Shown: positions 35,904-44,926, counted from the first letter of the stretch. The stretch is DNA of 64,000 nucleotides from Photobacterium atrarenae (GCF_024380015.1 NZ_CP101508.1:558001-622000); one strand, 5' to 3'. Translations and numbers: made by a program. Notes: generated by a model not told the origin, from the letters alone.

Positions 35904-35972
35904 TAAGATAATTTTCAATCTATTTTGTGGTGGCCGTGAGATGTCGAATACAGATTTTTTCTGTCGGCCTGG

Positions 35973-36000
35973 TTCTTTTCCGGCTGAAACTGCGTAATCT
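35973..36000 (+). promoter_or_regulatory. promoter of csrB3
   Basis: TTCTTT (35973-35978), 16 bases, TAATCT (35995-36000), start at G 36008. It is weaker than the promoters of copies 1 and 2, and it is not related to copy 1 in sequence although the RNAs are nearly identical. Confidence 0.6.
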
Positions 36001-36007
36001 TAAGGGT

Positions 36008-36394
36008 GTCGGAAGGAGCTGACGGAACGGAACAGGAATTTTGCCAGGGAATTGGGCAGTCTCAGGATGAGGCCGGTGTACCAGGACGGTATATCGAACA
36101 TGGACTGTGAAGGGAACCACCGAAGGACTCGGTACAGCAGGCAGGACGTTTGCTGGTCAGGAAGACATCAGGACCGCTTCAGGAAGAAGCCAGGGACACC
36201 GCCAGGATGGTCGAGAGAGTCAGGACAGGATGGACTGACGGGTCAGGAGACCAAGGACATCTTCAGGACGAAGAGACAAGGATACTGCTGAAGGATTACA
36301 GCATATCAACGGAATGATGCAGGGAGCACTTTCGTAGCGGGAATGCTGCATGTAAGACCTAAGGGCGCGACGCAAGTCGCGCCCGCTCTTTTTT
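36008..36394 (+). ncRNA. csrB: CsrB-type small RNA, copy 3
   Basis: This RNA of about 387 bases is nearly identical to copy 1: roughly 20-25 differences, clustered around 36167-36175 and 36275-36312. It has the same GTCGGAAGGAGC start, the same series of CAGGA hairpins and the same 3' end and terminator stem. It should titrate CsrA like copy 1. The sequence outside the transcript is not similar to copy 1 except for the control sites. The next gene is on the opposite strand. Confidence 0.93.
36363..36394 (+). terminator. terminator of csrB3
   Basis: GGGCGCGAC pairs with GTCGCGCCC around GCAA and is followed by GCTCTTTTTT. Confidence 0.9.
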
Positions 36395-36429
36395 CAGGCC
36401 CGGTAAAATTCATCGCGTAGGGTCAACAA

Positions 36430-36732
36430 CTATTCCGGCATCCGGTGTGGGGGGACCTGAAACTGGCTGGGCCGGAAACCTTCCATCACCACATGGCCCT
36501 GATAGGCATCCGCCCCGTTTACCGAAAACTCAAATACATACACTGTATGCCAATGCCAGCGTCCCTGCTGATCTTTCAGTTTGTGTGCTCCGCGGGCAAT
36601 ACTGAGTAGTTGCAGGCCCAGGTGCTCGCAGCGCTGTTCAATAAATCGTTGCGCAAACTCGGTTTGACGGCGCTGTTGCCAGTACAGGTAACCAAACAGC
36701 GCCAAGAGTAAAATCCCCAGTAAATTATCCAT
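36430..36732 (-). CDS. DUF3301 membrane protein
   Basis: This is a protein of 100 residues with one N-terminal transmembrane helix (LLGILLLALFGYLYW) followed by the cytoplasmic pattern QRFIEQRCEHLGLQLLSIARG and WHTVYVFEFSVNG that I associate with DUF3301. Function is unknown. It is 36 bases downstream of the DUF3549 gene on the same strand, and the pair is found together near yqcC in vibrios. Confidence 0.75.
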   Translation of the reverse strand: MDNLLGILLLALFGYLYWQQRRQTEFAQRFIEQRCEHLGLQLLSIARGAHKLKDQQGRWHWHTVYVFEFSVNGADAYQGHVVMEGFRPSQFQVPPHRMPE

Positions 36733-36768
36733 CGGTTTTCATTATCCTCCGTCCTTGGCAGGCTGGCT

Positions 36769-37818
36769 TCAGGCTTGGCCGCGAGCGTGTTGCTGCAACT
36801 GGGCAATGGCTTCAACCAATGCCGGATCCGCCTGGCCGTGCAGGATCTGTAGCATCATGCCGCGCAGGGCCGGTAGCATCACCAAATCGGCAAATAGCTG
36901 ATTGAATAGCGTCTGATCGCCAGCTTGTGCCAGGCGCAGCAAGAAAGTACGCGCGATGTCAGGATCCGTCAGTCCTTGCCAGCAGCGCCCGGCAATTGCA
37001 ACCAGGATCTCAGGATGGCACAGGGCCGGGGTCGCCAGCAGTCGGGTGAGTTGGTGCTGTAGTTGTGTCGTTTCGGCGCCCGACAGGGCCCGGATTAGCG
37101 CTGCAATCAGGAACAGATCCGGCTCTGGCTGCTCGCTTTCGCTCTGAAGGCGCTCCATCAGGCGCTGGCTCAGGCTGTCCGGCAGCGTACAATGCTCCAG
37201 GCAACCCAGCAGGGCATAGAAGGGAGTCATCGGCAGATTGGCCACGGCTTTTCGCAACTGGGTGCTGTTGTTTTCCTGCTTCATCCGGGCACAGACATCC
37301 GCCAGTCCTTGCAGGCCGACGCCCTGCCACTGCGCCCAGCCCAAGTCGCCGGTCAGGTAGTGCTGAGCATGCTCATAGTACTGGCTGGCCGGTAGCGCGA
37401 GCTGATGACGCAAGTGGGCGTGAAAAATCGCCATCTTGTCGTCTTTGGGCTTAAAGGTGTAGGGGTTGGCCGCCAGTTTTTCCTGCTCTTCCTCTGTCGG
37501 CGTACTGTTGAGCGTCGCGCCCATGGCCTCAATCACATACTTGATGAAATCGCCGACCGCGGCTTGTTTGAGCAGGCCGCGCTCATCGAGCGGCAGGCGC
37601 AAAAACCAGATCCATGGCGGGTTGTTTTCCTGCCAGAAAGAGATCGACAGGTGCGCATGTTGCTGCAAGGGCCATGGATAGGGTTGGCGGTTGTCTTCGA
37701 CGGCTTTGAAGTGGTCGATATCGATTTCACTGACACGGCGGCCGAGATCAAAAATTTTATACTGGCAACCGGCGTTATCCAGTAGCTGGGTCAGGGTATG
37801 AAATTTATCCATGGACAT
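36769..37818 (-). CDS. DUF3549 family protein
   Basis: This is a protein of 349 residues without signal peptide or membrane segment. The N-terminal part (FHTLTQLLDNAGCQYKIFDLGRRV) and the helical second half with HEAT-like Leu and Ala-rich repeats fit the uncharacterised DUF3549 family of vibrios. ATG 37818 follows GAGGAG at 8 bases. It diverges from yqcC. No catalytic motif is seen. Confidence 0.72.
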   Translation of the reverse strand: MSMDKFHTLTQLLDNAGCQYKIFDLGRRVSEIDIDHFKAVEDNRQPYPWPLQQHAHLSISFWQENNPPWIWFLRLPLDERGLLKQAAVGDFIKYVIEAMGATLNSTPTEEEQEKLAANPYTFKPKDDKMAIFHAHLRHQLALPASQYYEHAQHYLTGDLGWAQWQGVGLQGLADVCARMKQENNSTQLRKAVANLPMTPFYALLGCLEHCTLPDSLSQRLMERLQSESEQPEPDLFLIAALIRALSGAETTQLQHQLTRLLATPALCHPEILVAIAGRCWQGLTDPDIARTFLLRLAQAGDQTLFNQLFADLVMLPALRGMMLQILHGQADPALVEAIAQLQQHARGQA

Positions 37819-37977
37819 ATTGTTTACTCCTCAATGGTGTGCGGATTATAACCCCAAGTCCGTCCAAGATGCTCGCCCGACCATGACTTTCTCGAACCGG
37901 CCGGTGCTACCGGAAGACGGATTTCAGTGGTATCCTTGCGCGCTTTTAGCAATGGTTGATGTGGACTGCGGGGAGAA

Positions 37978-38304
37978 ATGATGGACAGATATCGTCAATG
38001 CCGGGATTTGCTGACGGCGCTTGAAACGGCCTTGCGTCAGGCCGGGTTATGGGAAAGCGAAGCGCCTGCACCGACAGCACTGGCCAGCACGGCCCCCTTT
38101 GCCGTCGATACCCTGACGGGCAGCCAGTGGCTGCAGTGGGTTTTTCTGCCGCGGATGTGTGCCTTGGTGAGCGCACAGGCGCCTTTGCCGGGCCCGTTTG
38201 CGATCTCCCCTTATCTCGAAGAAGCACTCAAAGAGCATCCCGGTTGTGAAGCCGTTCTGGCAGTCACCCGCCAGCTGGACGCGCTGTTTGGCGCCAGCGA
38301 ATAA
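37978..38304 (+). CDS. yqcC: YqcC family protein (DUF446)
   Basis: This is a protein of 108 residues. PFAVDTLTGSQWLQWVFLPRM and PLPGPFAISPYLEEAL match E. coli YqcC, an uncharacterised small cytoplasmic protein encoded before truC in E. coli. Either of two adjacent ATG codons (37978, 37981) could start it. It begins the yqcC-truC-yqcA run. Confidence 0.9.
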   Translation: MMDRYRQCRDLLTALETALRQAGLWESEAPAPTALASTAPFAVDTLTGSQWLQWVFLPRMCALVSAQAPLPGPFAISPYLEEALKEHPGCEAVLAVTRQLDALFGASE

Positions 38305-38318
38305 CCGAAAGCGAAAAC

Positions 38319-39107
38319 ATGATGGAATTAGAAATCCTGTATCAAGACTCAGACCTGGTTGCGGTCAACAAACCAGCCGGGATGCTCGTGCACCGTTCCT
38401 GGCTGGATCGGCACGAGACGCAATTTGTGATGCAAACCCTGCGCGATCAGATCGGCCAGCACGTGTTTCCGCTTCACCGGTTGGACCGCCCGACGTCCGG
38501 GGTGCTGCTGTTTGCCTTGTCGAGCGAAGTGGCGGCACAAATGATGCCCAAGTTCGCCGGACGCGACATCAAGAAAACCTATCATGCGGTGGTGCGGGGC
38601 TGGATTAAGGAAGCCGCTGTGCTGGATTATCCGCTCAAAGAGGAGCTGGATAAAATTGCCGATAAGCAGGCGGCTCAGGATAAGGAAGCCCAGGAAGCGG
38701 TGACGGCGTATGCGCCGCTGGCCCATGTCCAGACGGATATTGCTGTCGGGCGTTACCCGACCAGCCGGTATACCCTGGTTGAAATGAAGCCGGAAACCGG
38801 ACGGAAGCATCAGCTACGCCGCCATATGCACCACCTCAGCCACCATATTATCGGTGATGTGAACCATGGCGATGGGCGGCATAACCGCAGCTTCCGCCAG
38901 AACTATGACTGCCACCGGTTGATGTTGCATGCTTCGCGGCTCCAGTTAACCCATCCGGTGACTGGGGCGGCGCTGGATATCCGGGCTGGTACCGATGCCG
39001 CCTGGGGGCGGGTGATGACTGCGTTTCACTGGCCGGAGCGCTTGATGCACAGCGGGGCCGGGGAGTCATGCCTGCGCTCGGAGGTTCATTCTGATCCGGT
39101 TGTTTAA
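38319..39107 (+). CDS. truC: tRNA pseudouridine(65) synthase TruC
   Basis: TruC makes pseudouridine 65 in tRNA-Ile1 and tRNA-Asp. The protein has 262 residues of the RluA family. NKPAGMLVHRSWLDR near the start, HRLDRPTSGVLL with the catalytic Asp near residue 55, and ETGRKHQLRRHMHHL near 150 are all present. It starts 14 bases after yqcC. The start may be 38319 or the next ATG, 38322. Confidence 0.94.
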   Translation: MMELEILYQDSDLVAVNKPAGMLVHRSWLDRHETQFVMQTLRDQIGQHVFPLHRLDRPTSGVLLFALSSEVAAQMMPKFAGRDIKKTYHAVVRGWIKEAAVLDYPLKEELDKIADKQAAQDKEAQEAVTAYAPLAHVQTDIAVGRYPTSRYTLVEMKPETGRKHQLRRHMHHLSHHIIGDVNHGDGRHNRSFRQNYDCHRLMLHASRLQLTHPVTGAALDIRAGTDAAWGRVMTAFHWPERLMHSGAGESCLRSEVHSDPVV

Positions 39108-39224
39108 GCTGTGATAGCGGGTTGATTTTGCTGGCTGCTTTGTGTGTTGCCCGGGATTTTATTTGCATCCGCTGGCATGAACCTTCACAGTAGGGGCAAC
39201 ATGAGTAACGCGGAGCTGGAGTTG

Positions 39225-39680
39225 ATGGCAAAAATCGGTGTATTTGTAGGAACCGTATATGGCGGCGCGGAAGAGGTGGCCCATGAGGCGGTGGATCTGC
39301 TGATTGATAAGGGCCATGCCGCCCAGATGTACCTTGAGCCGAAACTGGAAGACTTTCTCGAATACCAGCATGATGTGGCTTTGGTGATCACCTCAACCAC
39401 CGGGCAGGGCGAGATCCCGGAGAACCTGTTGCCGTTGTTCGCAGCGCTCAATGATCGCTTTCCGCTGATGCCGGAGTTGCGCTTCGGTGTGATCGCCATG
39501 GGGGATTCCAGCTATGGCGAAGAACGCTACTGTGGCGCCGGACGACAGTTCGAGGTCCTGTTGACGGAGTTGCAGGCCAAGCCGCAGGTTGAGCGGCTGG
39601 ACGTCGATGCCTGTATCCACTTTGACCCGATGGAAGTGGCGATGCCCTGGCTTGAGGGTTTGATTGAACAACTCAGCTAG
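39225..39680 (+). CDS. yqcA: flavodoxin YqcA (MioC-like)
   Basis: This is a short-chain flavodoxin of 151 residues binding FMN. VFVGTVYGGAEEVA is the phosphate loop, TSTTGQGEIPENL and GVIAMGDSSYGEERYCGAGRQF are the isoalloxazine loops. ATG 39225 aligns with E. coli YqcA (MAxIGxFVGT); an in-frame ATG at 39201 with its own AGGGG would add eight residues and cannot be excluded. The redox partner is unknown. It is placed after truC, as in E. coli. Confidence 0.9.
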   Translation: MAKIGVFVGTVYGGAEEVAHEAVDLLIDKGHAAQMYLEPKLEDFLEYQHDVALVITSTTGQGEIPENLLPLFAALNDRFPLMPELRFGVIAMGDSSYGEERYCGAGRQFEVLLTELQAKPQVERLDVDACIHFDPMEVAMPWLEGLIEQLS

Positions 39681-39731
39681 TTGGCGGATGTATTTTTCGT
39701 TGAGGCCCCGGGGGCGGGGAAAAATAGTGAG

Positions 39732-39764
39732 GCTGCGCCGTGGGAACTCCCGTTGACGCAGCCG
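39732..39764 (-). terminator. terminator of yaeH
   Basis: GGCTGCG pairs with CGCAGCC with an inner GGGA/TCCC pairing. On the minus strand it is followed by TCACTATTTTTCC just after the yaeH stop. Confidence 0.55.
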
Positions 39765-39771
39765 GCCGGGA

Positions 39772-40152
39772 TCACTTCAGCTTATCTAAATCCGCTTCAA
39801 TCTCGGCAATTTTGTGGGTAACCACCTGCTCTAAATGACGCAGGTCTTTCAGAATCTTCTTCTTCAGGTCGACCTCGGTGTGTTTGCGCTGGGTGATCTG
39901 ATCCAGCTCATCAATAATGAACGTCAGGTTGCGGTTAATTTCCGTGATTTCCTTGTACTCGCGGCTGCCGCTGTTCACCACGACGGATTTACGCTGGCGG
40001 GGAAACTTGAATTTCACGCTCTTGGCGAATAGCTCGCCTTTCTGCTTGGCAAAGTAGACCTTCAGAATATCGTTGGTCGCTTCCTGACGCAGGCTGTAGC
40101 GTTCGATGGATTTAGGGTTTTCAATACCGATACTGGTGAGGTGCGGATACAT
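39772..40152 (-). CDS. yaeH: UPF0325 protein YaeH (DUF3461)
   Basis: This is a protein of 126 residues very similar to E. coli Yae[38 protein letters not shown] and [20 protein letters not shown]. Function is unknown. The C-terminal third is a coiled coil. E. coli yaeH lies in the dapD-glnD-map neighbourhood, and here it follows glnD on the same strand after a 156-base gap. Confidence 0.9.
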   Translation of the reverse strand: MYPHLTSIGIENPKSIERYSLRQEATNDILKVYFAKQKGELFAKSVKFKFPRQRKSVVVNSGSREYKEITEINRNLTFIIDELDQITQRKHTEVDLKKKILKDLRHLEQVVTHKIAEIEADLDKLK

Positions 40153-40308
40153 AGGTGCCTCTTTGCTCTACTGCTTTGACTGCTTGGATTTTATTCAATG
40201 TAACAATAACCGGCCCCGCTGTCTCGAAGCCACACGTCATGTTGTGATGTGGGTGTTAATGCAGCAGGAATGGCGGGCCGGACCTGAAGGAACAGGCCCG
40301 GCGGCGGG

Positions 40309-42933
40309 TTATTTTTTCGCCTTGTCGATGCGGGTGATCAGGGCTTCGCGTAGTTGCGCCTGCTGGGTGTCGGTGAGTTGGGTGCCTTCCTCATTGACTA
40401 GAATGAAAAAGTCTTCGGCCCGCTCACCGATGGTGGTGATCTTTGCGGCCTGGAGGCTGATCTTCTGGCGGGCAAACACCGAGCCGACCCGGGCAAGCAG
40501 GCCGGGCATATCCAGCGCAACCAGCTCCATCAGGGTTTTTTTGCCGTTTTTGGTCGGCAGGAAATCGACCCGGGTGTTGACGTTAAAGTGCAGCAGCTTG
40601 CGCGGCGGCCGCTTGCGCTTGCGCTCCGACTTCATGTGAGTTAGGGCCTTGGTCAACGCCCGGCGCACCGTGCTGTGCCGATTGGCCGTCAGGGCCTCAC
40701 CGTTGTGATCCAACACCATAAAGGTATCGAGGGCATAGCCGTCCTTGCTGTTCATGATCTGGGCATCATGGACACTGAGATTCTTTTTATCCAGCTCGGA
40801 GACCACCAGGGCAAACAGCTTCGTCTTGTCCTTGCTGTAGACAAATACCTCGGTTCCGCCCCGGGTCGCTTTCTTGCTGATCAGGATGAGGGGCTTGTCC
40901 GGATCGTCATGGCGCAGAATCGCTTCGGCATGCCAGGCAATCTGCTTGTGGGTGTGGCGCAGGAAGTAGTCGGCCTTGAACCGTTGCCACAGCACTTCAA
41001 TTTCACGCGGGGCAAAGCCCTGGCTGCGCAGCAGCGCGGAGGCCATCTGCTGGTTGTGGCGGATCCGCTCGCGCACATCCGGCGGGTTTTCCAGCCCGCG
41101 GCGCAACGCTTTCTGGGTCGAGTAATACAGCTCGGCCAGCAGGGTCCTTTTCCAGCTGTTCCACAGTTCCTGGTTGGTGGCACAGATGTCGGCGACAGTG
41201 AGGCAGATCAGATAGTCCAGCCGCTCTTCGTCGCGGACTTTTTTGGCAAACTCGGTCACCACATCCGGATCATAGATATCCCGGCGCTGAGCGGTGACCG
41301 ACATCAGCAGGTGCTGGTTGACCAGCCATTTGACCAGGTTGGCCTCAGGCTTCGACAGTCCATGCTCAAGACAAAACTGGTAGGCATCTTCGCCGCCGAG
41401 CTTGGAATGATCGCCGCCGCGGCCCTTGGCGATATCGTGGAAGATGGCCGCTAAAATCAGCAGCTCTTTTTTGACAATCCGCGGGTAGACCTCACAGCAG
41501 ATCGGATGGCGCTCGCGGTTGGCCGGATCGCTGAACTTGTTGAGGTTTTTCAATAGCCGGACACTGTGCTCATCGACAGTGTAGACATGGAACAGGTCGA
41601 ACTGCATCTGGCCGACAATCTGGCTCCAGGCCGGCAGGTAGGCCGACAGGACACCGTGGCGGTGCATCAGGTGGAAGGCGCGCTGCAGGGCATTGGGCTC
41701 GCGTACCAGATCCATGAACTTTTCCCTGGCCGCCGGAATATCGACCAGGAACCGGTTGAGCCGGCGCCGGGCCGTGCGCAACTGGCGCAGGGTCGGGGCG
41801 GCAATACCTTCGATAGTACTGTTGCGGGCGACATGCAGGCACATATCCAGGATGGTTTCCGGCCGGGCCTGGAACAGGGCCGGCTTGGTGGCCTCGATCA
41901 GGTGGCCACGCAGCTGGAAATCATCATCCAGCGGGATAGGCTCGGTGACCTGGCCGTTGTTGAGGATCGCTTGATCAAACAGCTGTAATAGCATTTTGTT
42001 AAGCTCTGAGACTCGCCGCAGGGTGCGGTAGAACTCTTTCATCATCATCTCGACCGGGCGGTTGCCTTCGCCCTGGTATCCCAGTTGCTTGGCGACAGAG
42101 GCCTGATGTTCGAACGTCAGCCGGTTGTCATATCGGCGCAACTCGCAATGGAGGGCAAAGCGGATCCGCCATAGCGAGTCCTGGCACTCGACCAGTTCGC
42201 GGTATTCGGCATCGGTCAGAAAGCCGAAGCGGCTCATCTCCAGCAGGCTGGTGGCGCCGAAGTGACGGCGGGCCACCCAGCTCAGGGTGTGAATGTCGCG
42301 CAGGCCGCCGGGGCTGGATTTGATATCCGGCTCCAGGTTGTAGGTGGTGTCGTGGTAGCGGGCGTGGCGCTCGCGCTGCTCCTGCAGCTTGGCCTGGTAA
42401 AAGGCTTCACTGGGCCAGAACTTGCCGGAGTTGACCCGTTCTTCCAGGCACTGGAAGGTTTCCGCGTTGCCGCATAACAGGCGGGATTCCTGCAGGTTGG
42501 TGGCGACGGTCAGATCGGCCAGGCCAATCTCAATACAGTCATCGATCGTACGCACGCTGTGGCCGACCTCCAGCTTCAGATCCCACAAGAAAGTGAGAAA
42601 CTCACTGACGGTGCGCCCGGTTGCCTCGTCCAGGGTGGTCGTGCTCAGCAGCAGAATATCGACATCGGACAGCGGGTGCAGCTCGCCGCGGCCATAACCG
42701 CCGACGGCCACCAGAGCCAGCTCGGGGTGGGTATTGAGGCCGAAGTGTAACCACAGGCGCTGCAGCAGGCTGTCAATAAAGCCGGACCGGGCTTCAACCA
42801 GCACAGTTACCGGGGTCTGTTCGGCAAACAGCTGCTGTTGCTGGGCGCCGAACTGGTCCAGCTCATGGCGCAGGGATTCCTGGGTCAGGGCTGTGGCGGC
42901 AAGTTGGGGGGAGGCTGAGAAAGTATCGGTCAT
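40309..42933 (-). CDS. glnD: bifunctional uridylyltransferase/uridylyl-removing enzyme GlnD
   Basis: GlnD adds UMP to, or removes it from, the PII signal proteins in response to glutamine, controlling nitrogen assimilation. The nucleotidyltransferase motif GGYGRGELHPLSDVD is near residue 85, the HD phosphohydrolase motif HDIAKGRGGDHS near 510, and two ACT domains lie at the C-terminus (EVFVYSKDKTKLF and LVALDMPGLLARVGSV). The chosen ATG 42933 gives 874 residues; an ATG five codons upstream (42948) is possible but lacks a clear ribosome site. It lies just downstream of map. Confidence 0.94.
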   Translation of the reverse strand: MTDTFSASPQLAATALTQESLRHELDQFGAQQQQLFAEQTPVTVLVEARSGFIDSLLQRLWLHFGLNTHPELALVAVGGYGRGELHPLSDVDILLLSTTTLDEATGRTVSEFLTFLWDLKLEVGHSVRTIDDCIEIGLADLTVATNLQESRLLCGNAETFQCLEERVNSGKFWPSEAFYQAKLQEQRERHARYHDTTYNLEPDIKSSPGGLRDIHTLSWVARRHFGATSLLEMSRFGFLTDAEYRELVECQDSLWRIRFALHCELRRYDNRLTFEHQASVAKQLGYQGEGNRPVEMMMKEFYRTLRRVSELNKMLLQLFDQAILNNGQVTEPIPLDDDFQLRGHLIEATKPALFQARPETILDMCLHVARNSTIEGIAAPTLRQLRTARRRLNRFLVDIPAAREKFMDLVREPNALQRAFHLMHRHGVLSAYLPAWSQIVGQMQFDLFHVYTVDEHSVRLLKNLNKFSDPANRERHPICCEVYPRIVKKELLILAAIFHDIAKGRGGDHSKLGGEDAYQFCLEHGLSKPEANLVKWLVNQHLLMSVTAQRRDIYDPDVVTEFAKKVRDEERLDYLICLTVADICATNQELWNSWKRTLLAELYYSTQKALRRGLENPPDVRERIRHNQQMASALLRSQGFAPREIEVLWQRFKADYFLRHTHKQIAWHAEAILRHDDPDKPLILISKKATRGGTEVFVYSKDKTKLFALVVSELDKKNLSVHDAQIMNSKDGYALDTFMVLDHNGEALTANRHSTVRRALTKALTHMKSERKRKRPPRKLLHFNVNTRVDFLPTKNGKKTLMELVALDMPGLLARVGSVFARQKISLQAAKITTIGERAEDFFILVNEEGTQLTDTQQAQLREALITRIDKAKK

Positions 42934-43000
42934 CGCAATCCGTGCCATGTGGTGAAGTAATGGTCTTACTATAACGGTAAAGGCGGAAATAGAAAGGTGT

Positions 43001-43024
43001 AAAAAAGCCGGCGGGGAGCCGGCT
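43001..43024 (-). terminator. terminator of map
   Basis: On the minus strand AGCCGGC pairs with GCCGGCT around a 5-base loop, followed by TTTTT. It separates map from glnD. Confidence 0.8.
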
Positions 43025-43044
43025 TGTGGATTTAATTGACGTGA

Positions 43045-43872
43045 TTAGTTGTGCATGATGCGCGGAATGCTCTCTTCCTTGCGCAGGGTCAGCACTTCGC
43101 AGCCGGTGTCGGTCACCAGCAGGGTATGTTCCCACTGGGCGGATTTCTTGCCATCGACCGTATAGACCGTCCAGCCATCGTTTTCATCGATGTCGCAGCC
43201 AAACTTACCGGCATTGATCATCGGCTCGATGGTGAAGCACATTCCGGCTTTCAGCACGGTACGGTCGTTGTTTTTGTAGTGGACCACTTGTGGCTCTTCG
43301 TGGAACTCGTTGCCGATGCCGTGGCCGCAGAAGTCCTTGACGATAGAGAAGCGGCTGTTGCCGTTTTTGACAAACTTCTGGATCGCGGTGCCGATCTCAC
43401 CCAGTTTAGTGCCCGGCTTCACTTTTTTCATCGCCAGGTACAGGCTTTCCTGAGCCACGCGGCACAGGCGCTTGTCTTCCAGCGACACTTCACCCACCTC
43501 GAACATCTTCGAGGTATCGCCGTGATAGCCGTCTTTGATCACCGTGATATCAATGTTGATGATGTCACCGTCTTTTAATACAGCCGGTTTATTGTATTTG
43601 CCGTTCACCGGTTCGTCCTGCTCGGCCGGAATGCCGTGACATACGACATGGTTGATCGAGGTGCAGATCGATTTTGGGAAGCCGTGGTAGTTCAGCGGTG
43701 CCGGAATTGCGCCTTGCTCTTTGGTAATGTACTCGTGGCAGATGCGGTCCAGCGCTTCGGTGGTGACGCCCGGTTTGACGTGCGGCTCAATCATTTCCAG
43801 CACATCGGCAGCCAAACGGCCGGCGACCCGCATTTTCTCGATTTCTTCAGCCGTTTTGATCTTGATGCTCAT
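43045..43872 (-). CDS. map: type I methionine aminopeptidase
   Basis: Map removes the initiator methionine from nascent proteins. The protein has 275 residues (264 in E. coli). The five metal ligands are in place: the two Asp in NIDITVIKDGYHGDTSKMF, His in GHGIGNEFHEEP, and the two Glu in FTIEPMINAG and WEHTLLVT. It diverges from rpsB, as in E. coli. Confidence 0.96.
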   Translation of the reverse strand: MSIKIKTAEEIEKMRVAGRLAADVLEMIEPHVKPGVTTEALDRICHEYITKEQGAIPAPLNYHGFPKSICTSINHVVCHGIPAEQDEPVNGKYNKPAVLKDGDIINIDITVIKDGYHGDTSKMFEVGEVSLEDKRLCRVAQESLYLAMKKVKPGTKLGEIGTAIQKFVKNGNSRFSIVKDFCGHGIGNEFHEEPQVVHYKNNDRTVLKAGMCFTIEPMINAGKFGCDIDENDGWTVYTVDGKKSAQWEHTLLVTDTGCEVLTLRKEESIPRIMHN

Positions 43873-43992
43873 TCAATCTTCTCTACATGATGGACTGTTG
43901 CTGTTGTTTACATGGTAACAGTGAGGGGCCGGGATGGAAACCAAGTTTATCGGCCTCAACTATAATTAGGCTAGATTTTTGCTGGCAAAATA

Positions 43993-44001
43993 TGGTATAA
44001 A
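43993..44001 (+). promoter_or_regulatory. predicted rpsB promoter, extended -10
   Basis: TGG-TATAAA followed by a GCGCGCC discriminator fits a growth-rate-controlled ribosomal promoter of the ppGpp/DksA-sensitive type. The -35 region is poor. Confidence 0.5.
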
Positions 44002-44073
44002 GCGCGCCGGAATTGTCTGATGTGTGTTTCGACCCATCGGCTAATTTCACTAACTTTATATTTTTAATCACTC

Positions 44074-44197
44074 ACACATATCGACACGTTCTCCGGGGTG
44101 CTCATCAGCCAAATGGCTGTCCGTTTGCCAGTCTGGCAGGCGATATGGGTCGGTAGAATGGGGTATGTGGACGCCTAACCCCATAGAGGAATATTCA
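44074..44197 (+). promoter_or_regulatory. rpsB mRNA leader (S2 autoregulatory element)
   Basis: The leader contains CGACACGTTCTCCGGGGTGC, a hairpin segment, then GGGTCGGTAGAATGGGGTATGTGG and CTAACCCC before the ribosome site. The order and bases match what I recall of the conserved gammaproteobacterial rpsB leader, through which S2 represses rpsB-tsf translation. The structure was not computed. Confidence 0.65.
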
Positions 44198-44926
44198 ATG
44201 GCAACTGTATCAATGCGCGACATGCTGAAGGCTGGTGTTCACTTTGGTCACCAAACTCGTTACTGGAACCCTAAGATGAAGCCGTTCATCTTCGGTGCTC
44301 GTAACAAGGTGCATATCATCAACCTTGAGAAAACTGTACCAATGTTCAACGACGCTCTGGCTGAGCTGAACAAGATCTCTGCCCGTAAAGGTAAAGTTCT
44401 GTTTGTTGGTACAAAGCGTGCAGCCAGCGAATCTATCAAAGAAGCTGCAATCAGCTGTGACCAGTACTACGTAAACAACCGCTGGTTGGGCGGTATGCTG
44501 ACAAACTGGAAAACTGTTCGCCAGTCAATCAAACGCCTGAAAGATCTGGAAGTTCAGTCTACAGACGGTACTTTCGACAAGCTGACCAAGAAAGAAGCGC
44601 TGATGCGTACGCGTGAAATGGAGAAGCTGGAAAAATCTCTGGGCGGTATCAAGAACATGGGTGGTCTGCCAGACGCGATGTTCGTTATCGATGCTGATCA
44701 CGAGCACATTGCGATTAAAGAAGCGAACAACCTGGGTATCCCAGTATTTGCAGTTGTAGATACGAACTCTAACCCAGATGGTGTTGACTTCGTTGTTCCA
44801 GGTAACGATGACGCAATCCGTGCTATCCAGCTTTACACTGGTGCGGTTGCTCAAACTGTGACTGAAGCGCGTAACCAAGACATCGTTGCTCAAGCTGAGC
44901 AAGACGGTTTCGTAGAAGCTGAGTAA
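44198..44926 (+). CDS. rpsB: 30S ribosomal protein S2
   Basis: S2 is a 242-residue protein that binds late on the 30S subunit. [39 protein letters not shown] and [19 protein letters not shown] are the family signatures. ATG 44198 follows AGAGGA; the frame extends 11 codons upstream without support. Codon choice is clearly more biased and less GC-rich than in neighbouring genes, as expected for high expression. Confidence 0.97.
   Translation: MATVSMRDMLKAGVHFGHQTRYWNPKMKPFIFGARNKVHIINLEKTVPMFNDALAELNKISARKGKVLFVGTKRAASESIKEAAISCDQYYVNNRWLGGMLTNWKTVRQSIKRLKDLEVQSTDGTFDKLTKKEALMRTREMEKLEKSLGGIKNMGGLPDAMFVIDADHEHIAIKEANNLGIPVFAVVDTNSNPDGVDFVVPGNDDAIRAIQLYTGAVAQTVTEARNQDIVAQAEQDGFVEAE

Noticed and set aside
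34450..36394. Repetitive GGA-rich pattern as a CRISPR-like or satellite array
   Set aside because: Repeats are short GGA hairpins of irregular spacing with no constant repeat-spacer unit; promoters and terminators show three sRNA genes.
40270..40320. Hairpin followed by T-run at the end of glnD as a terminator
   Set aside because: The T-run is on the plus strand and consists of the last glnD codons, while glnD is on the minus strand and no plus-strand gene ends there.
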